NCBI GenBank assembly: GCA_030340625.1
Contig: JAOPHQ010001991.1
Coordinates: forward strand, 89,501 to 153,500
Direction of reading: 5' to 3'
DNA length: 64,000 nucleotides
Source: Merluccius polli
Lineage: Eukaryota > Chordata > Actinopteri > Gadiformes > Merlucciidae
This document shows positions 55,981 to 64,000 of this stretch, piece by piece. A program made the translations under genes and the position numbers. The notes beneath the pieces are model-generated. The model was given only the letters and a program-made list of their open reading frames with translations. It had not been told where the DNA came from and did not search any database. Positions within the stretch are counted from its first letter, which is position 1. Every line of letters starts with the position of its first letter.

Positions 55981-56357
55981 CTTCTCCGCAGCACCCGGAC
56001 AAAGACCCTGGTTTAGCAAGTTTTTTCGATCCGCAGCAGGCTGCCATCAACACAGTGGAAGGACGTGTCATCGTTAATACACAATGTATTGAGTTTCATG
56101 TAGGAATGTCTTTAAATGTCATACACCAGAGAGCCTCAAAGAAGACGACATACATGAAGGAGCTTGATTCTCATCCTCTTCACAGCACTTGGAGCACTTC
56201 TGAGTTTCTATACGAAGAAGAAGATCTCCGCAGCAGCAGTGTGTCTTTGGGTTGTACTGGCCGTCTCCACAACATATGCTGTCGTTGGATTCCTTGTGGA
56301 GGATCTTCTCACTGCCCAGATGTCCACAATACAACTGCCAGTTCCCAGGACGGCATT
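55981..56357 (-). CDS. Galaxin-like cassette 1 (exon A 56357-56154, exon B 56040-55981)
   Basis: First cassette after the signal exon and the most distinct copy at its start. G from exon 1 plus AA gives Glu, then CRPGNWQLYCGHLGSEK, where other copies have AYNVDRQLCCG. The rest is standard. Exon B has KLAKPGSLSG. The intron between A and B is 113 bp. The next cassette follows after only about 340 bp because the long intron is deleted here. Confidence 0.8.
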
Positions 56358-57196
56358 CTGTAGAAAACATGTGTAGTGTGGGCCACAGGAGTTGACAGAA
56401 AATCTTTATCCACCAATAAGTGGATGAAGATGGATCTTCTGTATTACGGTAAGCCAGGCATCGGAAAGAGTAGATATTACTTATTTTAAAAGAGAGCCAT
56501 TCGTATGAAAGTACTGCATCATTAAGGACTTTTTGAAATATGTAGTGGTTCATTTGTATGAATTAAAAATGGCCATCAATATTAGATATTCAAGGACATG
56601 GCCTTTCAGTTTTCATGCATTAACAACTCCTCTTAAAGAATACTTAAATCAAAGGTTATACGCAAGTTTTGCCAATTTTATATGACATTCTTTTTACACT
56701 ACGCAGTGTGAGGAGAACCCTTGCCAATGCCTTCTGGCTCCCCTTACTGGAAGAAGTTAACTATTAACTGTTACCTATGCTCCCATGATATCTGTTAATG
56801 ATCTAAAAATAGATCAAAACGATTTCACATACTGGACGTTTTCATACATCTGTTAATGATCTAAAAATAGATCATTAACAGATGTATGAAATCGTCCTAT
56901 TCCATAAAGGTTGAATAATTATATATTATAATGACGTAGTTATAATTCAATTGTAAACACCATAGAAACATATAAAACAACATATTTCCCAATAAACACA
57001 ATAGATTATGAACAATATTTTGCACAGAAATTAGCTCAGCAGTGGGCTGTTCTTTAGCTTTAGTAGGCTCAGTTTTAGAATGCATACCTTCTGTAGGTCC
57101 AATATACAAGATAAGATGTAGCCTACTCAGATAGGAAATTAGGGAAATAGTAGGTTTACATAGAAATAAATAATAAAATGTTGACTGCAAACTTAC
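56358..57196 (-). other. First intron of the galaxin-like gene
   Basis: 839 bp from donor GTAAGTTTG to acceptor TTTTCTACAG. It contains a near-perfect 30-bp hairpin (56834-56897) and a partial direct copy of its left arm (56789-56836). Confidence 0.7.
56834..56897. repeat. Long hairpin (29 of 30 bp paired, 4-nt loop)
   Basis: Arms 56834-56863 and 56868-56897 pair with a single mismatch around the loop AAAA. The core reads CATCTGTTAATGATCTA and its complement. Confidence 0.9.
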
Positions 57197-57257
57197 CATT
57201 GACAATGGCATTTGTAGACAGGGCTGGAAAAAGTAAACATGCAATTAGGAATACCAT
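57197..57257 (-). CDS. Galaxin-like gene exon 1: signal peptide
   Basis: The ATG at 57257 opens MVFLIACLLFPALSTNAIVN plus one base (G) at an ideal donor GTAAGTTTG. It is a short hydrophobic core with small residues before a likely cleavage site (ALSTNA), as in secreted proteins. The single leftover base joins the AA/AG start of cassette exon A to give Glu. This links the signal exon to the array by phase. Galaxins are extracellular, disulphide-rich repeat proteins first known from coral skeleton matrix; the fish function is not established. Confidence 0.75.
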
Positions 57258-59585
57258 TGTTCTATCATGCTAAAAATGGCGTAGCTTACAATGAGATGTT
57301 TCCGTACCGAATAGACAGAGGAACATTCTCTTAGGGTCCATTGATGTGTCCAAACCGCAAGGAACTTAAGGGACCTGTTGTGCAATGAAAACTATTCATC
57401 ACCATTAAAATAGTTTGAATCAAAAACTGGGGAATATTTGTAAATGTCACATGTAATGACTCATCAGATTGCAAGATACAGCTCTATGAAACGCAGCGGA
57501 AGTAGATGCACATTAACAGGTTTGGCTAGTTGGCTGACTGTGTACATATAAATAAACGTGTTTATAAATAATGTTGTCCTGGTTTGACTTCAATCTGGTC
57601 GAGTTTATGAGTTGTTTAAGCAATATCACATGAGAGGCGATGCCGTTATACTGAATATCATTATTATTATCATTATCTTTGACCGAAGATAATTTTATCT
57701 ACGACTGAATCACAGCTGTGGGAAACATACATGTTCCTGCACACAACAATCGTTGATGTAATAAATTATGTAATTAACAGCTGCTCTAACGTTGATAGAG
57801 CAGCTGTAAAGCTGAGTGATACGTGTAGGCCTATAGTTCAAAGTCCCAGTGCTGTTACACTGAATATCAGCACTCATGGTACGCCTCTTGTCCATTCAAA
57901 TGACTCGGTCGGAACTAACTATTGTATAATATACATTTAATTTGATGTACATCTTCCAGTTACATTATCAGTAATTATCCTTTTTGCCTTTAATATTACA
58001 GTGGTGATGGTTAGTGTGTTAATGCTGATATAGTGGTGCCAAGGAGAAGGTTTAAGGCTGCATTACAGTAATGTGATGAAAAAAATGAGAAAATACTAAT
58101 TTGTGAGGCATTTAATTCACACAGGAGTATACAAAAATAGGCTTTACCATGTGGTCATTTCATATAGACTATTTATTTATTGAATTACCAGAAAACATGC
58201 TGCATTGTGATATACTGTATATCATCATATCAAATGACCTATATCGGGAAAGAAGATTTTGGCCATATCACCCAGTCCTAGTTGAGCTAGAATCCTGCAG
58301 CAGTGAGGGTAGCTTCAGGTTTTGTCAGTGTTGGAAAGTTGGAAAAGACTATTCAGGTGTTTGGTGAATATCCTCCATTATAATAAAGAAATGCACTTCT
58401 CTTGAACTCTCTTAAGGGTGCTGCACAAACCATCCACTGTCTGCCTCAAGAAACCAGGCACACATTTCTATTAATATCTTGTAGTGTAGATAGCCAACGT
58501 TAGCCTTGCTTGAAATAGTCAATTAAAATGCTTTTTCTTTTCCATGCTCTTCATAATAGTTGTAAGTCTCATTGAATACATGTTTTGTGCATGAATGCTA
58601 TAGGTGTACATATCCCGTATATCACGCTTGCTGTTTGTGTTTAGAATGTCATAGGCTATAATGTGGCTTAGGTGCTATTATTGGCTGGGATTCACCAGCT
58701 TTTTATGTAACACCCAATGGTGGTTACAAATACTAGAAAGTGCTATCAATGTAGGCTACTTGGCAGGCTTCTGACTTGTTTCGCAAGTTTCATAAACTTT
58801 CCGGACATCATAGTTTCCCGGATGTCAACAATTTAAAAACAGCTTGATTTGCTTTGTAGTCAATGTGCTCATCTTGTTCTCCTTCTCTGTGTCATGATTT
58901 AGACAAATAATATAGGCTGCCTGTTGAGATTAGTAATGATCCAATGATCCATTAACGTCAACAAAAGATAAAGTAATAGTTCTGCATTGTATTAAGTTAT
59001 GATTTCTAATAACATAGATGCACCACAGGTGTACAACCCCACCCAGCCACATCCGGGAAACAAAGATTTCAATAAATGGGCCTCCTGGGCAAAATGTCCA
59101 TACCATAATGACATGGCCATGGTTTGATAAGTCAAGGATGATAAAGTGCAGCAACACTGTGCGAAGAGTTCGGTTACACAATTTATTGTTGCGCAATAAA
59201 TGCAGCCTGCTGTGGGTCCCTTTTTAAACATACTGAGCAAAGCAAAGTTAAAATGTGAACAGGTTTTTCCAGTGCGTAGGGGAACCACTGCAACTCCATA
59301 TATTAGAGCAGATTTTCAATTTAAAAAAAACGGGACATTTGTAGTTCGGCAAGCTCATACATCAAGAACATATCTGTTGCCTTGCTGTTTTTTTCTATCA
59401 GAGCAACAGTTGAGGCTGTGGGCATTTTTTTTGTCTCTGGATACAGGAGACGTGTGCAAAGCATGGCAGGTGAAGAGCGGAGGTTGTGGGTTCACAACAT
59501 AATTGAAAAAAAAAAAGTAAACAGTATGGTAAATACCAACATCTCCTCTCTTGTGTAGGTTGCATTCATTAAAAATAATAATAAA
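57258..59585. other. Upstream flank of the galaxin-like gene, no recognised gene
   Basis: This presumably contains the promoter. I saw no clear TATA box. A short repeat fragment related to 1990-2040 lies at 59020-59045. Other frames are unsupported. Confidence 0.45.
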
Positions 59586-59852
59586 TGAGACTTCCGGTCG
59601 GAACACCATCATGATGGCCGCATAGCGAGGGAGCTCCCGGTTGAACCAGAGCAATTAGAGAAATACCCCCATATAAACCAAACAAATCATTCCGCAAAAT
59701 ACGTAGAGAAGGGGGTTAAAAAGCGATATCACCACTTTGAGCAGTAAACGTCGTCCGAAGACAAGTGGGAGAGAAAGACGGAGCGCAGCAACAATTAGCA
59801 ACTAACAGCCAACAGGTGTGAGCTAGCAAACAACGAGGTGCAGTCCGGAGAA

Positions 59853-60734
59853 ATGGCCGACTTGGAACTGATTCTGCAAGAACTAAGAGGGTTTCGCCAA
59901 GAAAACAAAGAACAATTAGAGACAATAAGAGAAGAAATTATAAAGGCGAATACCAGACTGGACGAGGCGGAAGGTCGAATTGAGAAAGCAGAAGAGAGGA
60001 TCCAAAACACAGAAGACGTCGTCACGGCCATGCTAAAGCTACACACCAAGATGGAGGACAAGCTGCTGGATCTGGAAAGCCGCTCCAGGCGTGAGAACAT
60101 AAGGATCTATGGGGTGCCGGAGGGGTCCGAGAAGGTGATGGTCTCATTTGTGGAAAATTTACTCCGTGAAGGTCTCGAGCTAACACACGACATGCCCGAC
60201 CTGCAGATTGAAAGGGCTCACCGGTCGCTGGGACCGCAGCCGCCGGGAGACGCGCCGCCACGCTCCATCGTAATCAAGTGTTTAAGTTTTAAAACAAAAG
60301 AGACAATACTCCACATGGCATGGCAGAAGAAGGGGTTCACCTGGCAAGAAAACCGCATAAACCTGGATCATGACTATCCACCTCTAATACTCAAGAGAAG
60401 AAGAGAATACACAGAGATCCGCAAAATACTGAAGGAGAACAGAGTTCAGTTCCAGACCCTCTTCCCTGCCAGGCTGCGCGTGAGACACGAGGACGGAACC
60501 AGAACCTACGAGACGGTAGAGGAGGCATCAGAGGATCTGCTGAGAAGAGGCTACGCTGTGACGACCACCACCGCACCTCCGGAGACGCTCATGGAGCAGG
60601 TGCAGCGGCTCTCCTGGACGAGAGTGGACAGACGAGCAAAGAAGGGCCCAGCCGACCGGGACCAGAGCTACAAGGAGAAGCTCCGGGCCTTCAGGAGAAC
60701 ATCACCGACTCCCTCCGGGTCTGGAAGGATTTAA
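59853..60734 (+). CDS. LINE ORF1 protein (L1-type RNA-binding chaperone)
   Basis: 293 codons from an ATG with A at -3 (GGAGAAATGG). Order: N-terminal coiled coil rich in Glu/Lys (about residues 5-75, RLDEAEGRIEKAEERIQN); RRM-like domain starting RSRRENIRIYGVPEG; and a C-terminal domain with LKRRREYTEIRKILKE, then FPARLRVRH. This is the L1 ORF1p layout (trimerising coiled coil, RRM, CTD). These proteins coat LINE RNA in the ribonucleoprotein. The frame has no internal lesion, unlike ORF2. Confidence 0.88.
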   Translation: MADLELILQELRGFRQENKEQLETIREEIIKANTRLDEAEGRIEKAEERIQNTEDVVTAMLKLHTKMEDKLLDLESRSRRENIRIYGVPEGSEKVMVSFVENLLREGLELTHDMPDLQIERAHRSLGPQPPGDAPPRSIVIKCLSFKTKETILHMAWQKKGFTWQENRINLDHDYPPLILKRRREYTEIRKILKENRVQFQTLFPARLRVRHEDGTRTYETVEEASEDLLRRGYAVTTTTAPPETLMEQVQRLSWTRVDRRAKKGPADRDQSYKEKLRAFRRTSPTPSGSGRI

Positions 60735-61127
60735 CCCACGCTAGAGGACGGCGGACTAAATTGTGAATTTTATTTTATTTTATTTTATTTTTTTATAATG
60801 CACTGACTATAATTAGTGGTTAAAATCCACTATTGGTTCGCTCGGGGCCCTTTTTATTTATTTTTTTCACTTTGGACTTTTTTTTTTCCGACATGCGACT
60901 GTTGCAGGTAAGGGCCTCTTCCTCCGGACTGAGGAGGGAGACTGTTTCCTTCGAGCCACCTCGGGAGGCTCAACAGGGTCGGACTATTAGACCCCTACAT
61001 AGGGAGTCACACGGACAAATTGTGTTCAGTTTGATGCTGTTTAGTGTGTTAGTTGTTTATTCCCTGCTGGTTCTCGCAGGGAGGGGGAAGCGCACCGGGT
61101 TTTTGAGTGGGAGGGAGGAGGAAATCA

Positions 61128-64000
61128 CAATGAAGGTCTTTAAAAATAGCTGTCATTTAACATAAATGGAGTACTCAATCCAGTTAAAAGGTGGAACATT
61201 TTATCAAAATTGAAGAAAGATAAAATCCAAATAGCTCTCTTACAGGAGACACACCTCGACGACTCCGAACATGCTAAATTGAATAAATCAGGATTTAAAC
61301 ATGTTTACTTTTCTTCACATGAAACGTAGGCGGAGAGGAGTGGCGGTTTTGATATCCAGTGCTGTAAATTATGAACACATATCAGAACATAAGGATAAGG
61401 AAGGCAGATTTGTTATGGTCACAGGGAAGATAGAAGGTATTGTGATAAGTCTCCTTAACGTGTATGTGCCACCGGGCAGTGACATGGTCCTTCTATAAAC
61501 ATGTGGTTGATTTAATGACAACAAAGAGTCAAGGGATTTTAATATGTGGCGGAGATTTTAACATCCGATTAAATCCCAGAATTGACTCATCAAACGGGAA
61601 ATCTGATACAAAAAACATCAGCAATAGATTAAATACTTGGATTCGTGAAGTGGGGATTGTGGACGTATGGAGAGAGATAAACCCGACGAGCCGAGACTAC
61701 TCGCATTACTCGTACGCTCACAATGTTTACTCACGCATCGACTATTTGTTTATGCTTAAAGGAGATCTTTTCAGGGTGGGCAACTGTGAAATAGGACCTA
61801 CTACTATTTCAGATCACGGCCCCATCTACATGTCAATCCATCTGAATAATAATAAGAAATCCACTCTCTGGAGACTGAACTCAAACATTCTGAATAACCC
61901 AGTTATTAAAGATAAATTGAAAAGCGAAATTAAATTGTATTTGGAAAACAACGATAATGAAGAAGTGACCCCACCCATTCTCTGGGATGCATTAAAAGCA
62001 GTGTTGAGGGGCAAAATAATAGCCATCTCCTCATATGAGAAGAAAATTAGGGAGCAAAAACTCAAAAAATTAGAAGAGGACTTGAAGAGACTACAGAAAG
62101 AACATGCAAAGTCTCACAAAGATGACGACAAATGTAAGATCAAAGAATTAAAAGAAATAGATGAAATAAATACTCAGGAAATTCAGAAAAAGCTCCTTTT
62201 TACAAAGCAACGATACTATGAGACAGGTGGGAAATCACTGAAACTTCTATCGTACAGGTTAAGAAAACAACAAGCGGATAGAACTATATATAAAATAAGA
62301 AACTCCGAAACGAATGTAATAGAAACAAGCCCAGAGAAAATACAACAATGCTTCCAAAAATACTATAGAATATTATATACACAGCCACAGATAAGCAACG
62401 ACAACCAGATTGATGCCTTTCTGGCCCAGGTAAATCTTCCAAAGATCACTGAAGAACAAAATGGGAAATTAATATCCAAAATAACAAAGGAAGAAATTCA
62501 AACATTAGGAGAATGAAAGGGGGGAAGTCTCCAGGGACAGATGGTTTTTCCACAGAATGGTACAAAACAATGCAAGATCAACTAATTCCAACATTATTAA
62601 AAACATTCAACTGGGTTTTGGAGAACAAAAATACCCCCCCCCTCATGGAGGGAGGCAATGATTTCGATCATACCTAAGGAGGGGGAAAGATAAATTGGAG
62701 TGTGGAAATTACCGTCCTGTAAGTCTTTTAAATAACGACTATAAATTATTCACCTCCATCTTAACCAAACAAATAGAGTTGTTATTACCACTATTAATAC
62801 ACAAGGACCAGACTGGCTTTGTCAGACAAAGACAGACCCAAGATAACATCAGGAAAACACTGCACGTTATGAGACAAGTCACACATCAAAAACTGGAGAC
62901 ACTGATATTAAGTTTGGACGCTGAGAAAGCATTTGACTCAGTGAGGTGGTCATTCTTATATAAAGTACTTTCAAAATTTGGCTTCCATACAACTATAATT
63001 GACACGTTTGCAGCACTATATACCAAACCAACAGCTAGAATCAAAATCAATGGAAACTTAACCAATTCATTCACTTTAGAAAGAGGAACGAGGCAGGGGT
63101 GTTGTGCGTCGCCGCTCCTCTTCGCATTGTTTATAGAACCCATGAGTCAACTAATTAGGCAGAGGAATGATATAAAGGGGGTAACAATGACATCTGGGGT
63201 ACAAAAACTGGCCCTATTTGCCGACGATTTATTAATAAGTATAACACAACCTACTCAGACACTCCCAAAACTGATGAAATTGTTAGAGGAATTTGGTTTA
63301 GTTTCTGGTTATAAAATTAATATTAATAAAACCCAAGCATTAACATTTAATTATGACCCTCCACCTTCAATTAGGACCATGTACAATTGGAAATGGGATG
63401 CTGAGTCCATTAAATATTTGGGTGTCTCATTACCTAGGGACTTCACGAGACTGTATAACATAAATTATGGCCCACTAAATTCAAAGATAAAAACCGATAT
63501 ACAAAGATGGAACGTTATTCCCTTTTTAAGTTTAAGCTCCCGGATAGAGTCAATCAGGATGAATATTCTTCCAAGGATGTTGTACCTTTTTCAATGTTTA
63601 CCAATTAAAATACCATCTAAACAGTTCTTAGAGTGGGACAGAGTAATAGTGAGGTATCTGTGGCAAGGGAAAAGGGCCAGAATCAAATTTAAAACATTGC
63701 AATTAAGAAAAGAAAAAGGGGGAGTGGGCCTTCCCTGCTTACAGGATTACTACCATGCAGCTCAGTTGAGGCCTTTAGTCTGCCTGTGCTCGCCTATATA
63801 CGATGCAGCATGGAAGGAAATTGAAGGAACGATGATAAAGGGAATTCCAATAACAGCTTTATTAAACGACAATAAATTACAAGAAGAACAGGAGATCCCA
63901 GAGGACTCTATAACAAGTAGCCTCCTGAAGTCCTGGCAGGAAATAGTCAAAATTAGCAGATTAAAAGACAAATCTAAGATTATGAGGTGGTGTGCCTATG
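61128..64000 (+). pseudogene. LINE ORF2 (endonuclease and reverse transcriptase), frameshifted, partial
   Basis: APE-type endonuclease: IALLQETHLDDSEHAK, LLNVYVPPGSD, ILICGGDFNIRLNPRIDSS, SRIDYLF and a final ISDHGP with the catalytic Asp-His. RT: SPGTDGFSTEWYK, YRPVSLLNNDYK, QTGFVRQRQTQDN, LSLDAEKAFDSV, RQGCCASPLLF and the active site FADDLL. The RT frame is open from about 62684 to the window edge. Single-base frameshifts occur near 61325, 61490, 62505, 62640 (C-run) and 62683 (G-run). The catalytic residues themselves are retained. The C-terminal region begins before the edge. Confidence 0.88.

Larger units (their letters stand above)
43316..56376. repeat. Tandem array of about 1.92-kb units carrying galaxin cassettes
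   Basis: Exon A copies start at 44841, 46763, 48685, 50606, 52733, 55636 and 56357. The spacings are 1922, 1922, 1921, 2127, 2903 and 721 bp. The second and third copies are almost identical over the whole unit. Length differences come from non-exonic changes: an extra segment of about 240 bp (50725-50968, related to 55765-55860), an insertion with partial unit re-duplication (53578-54306) and a large deletion near 55860. Confidence 0.95.
59590..64000 (+). mobile_element. L1/Tx1-like LINE, right end outside the window
   Basis: Two-ORF non-LTR retrotransposon: 5' UTR of about 260 bp, ORF1 59853-60734, spacer, ORF2 from about 61128 past the window edge. ORF1 is intact and ORF2 is frameshifted, so the copy is not autonomous as read. 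Confidence 0.88.

Overview
The window looks like a euteleost fish chromosome. It has vertebrate split genes with canonical GT/AG introns, dense dinucleotide and homopolymer microsatellites, and many families of hAT, Ty3/Gypsy and L1-like elements. No tRNA, rRNA or CRISPR locus was seen.

Region 1 (1-15.5 kb): repeat-rich DNA around a prostacyclin-receptor-type GPCR (ptgir) on the minus strand. One coding exon (TM1 to TM6) is present at 7603-8415, with a likely 5' UTR exon near 9.72-9.96 kb. The exon for TM7 and the tail was not found. Region 2 (15.5-27.6 kb): a complete calmodulin gene on the minus strand. Six coding pieces (3+31+144+107+136+29 nt = 450 nt) give exactly 149 codons plus a stop. 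Its 6.3 kb first intron holds a hAT element with an 8-bp target duplication, a long CT microsatellite and a 2 kb purine-rich minisatellite. The ptgir/calmodulin neighbourhood matches the mammalian PTGIR-CALM3 linkage, which is why calm3 is preferred. Region 3 (28.2-37.6 kb): a nearly complete but broken Ty3/Gypsy element with 147-bp LTRs, a hAT transposase remnant, a K2P (THIK-like) channel pseudo-exon and a deletion-derivative Gypsy element.

Region 4 (38.2-57.3 kb) is the most unusual part. It is a minus-strand, secreted, cysteine-rich galaxin-like gene. A signal-peptide exon (57197-57257) is followed by seven tandem copies of a two-exon cassette. Exon A is 204 nt, the intron about 113 nt, and exon B 60 nt. 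All these exons begin and end in phase 1, so each genomic duplication adds exactly 88 residues in frame. Four neighbouring copies sit on a regular period of about 1922 bp. Intron lengths vary through insertions and deletions, while exon lengths never change. Beyond the array lie a truncated relative of exon A and two further galaxin-type exons, the last with an in-frame stop and apparent frame loss. It is therefore uncertain whether a full-length protein is still made.

Region 5 (59.6-64 kb): a degenerate L1/Tx1-type LINE on the plus strand, with an intact ORF1 and an ORF2 carrying several single-base frameshifts, running off the right edge. Exon limits were read by eye from splice consensus and reading phase. 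No alignment or database search was run.
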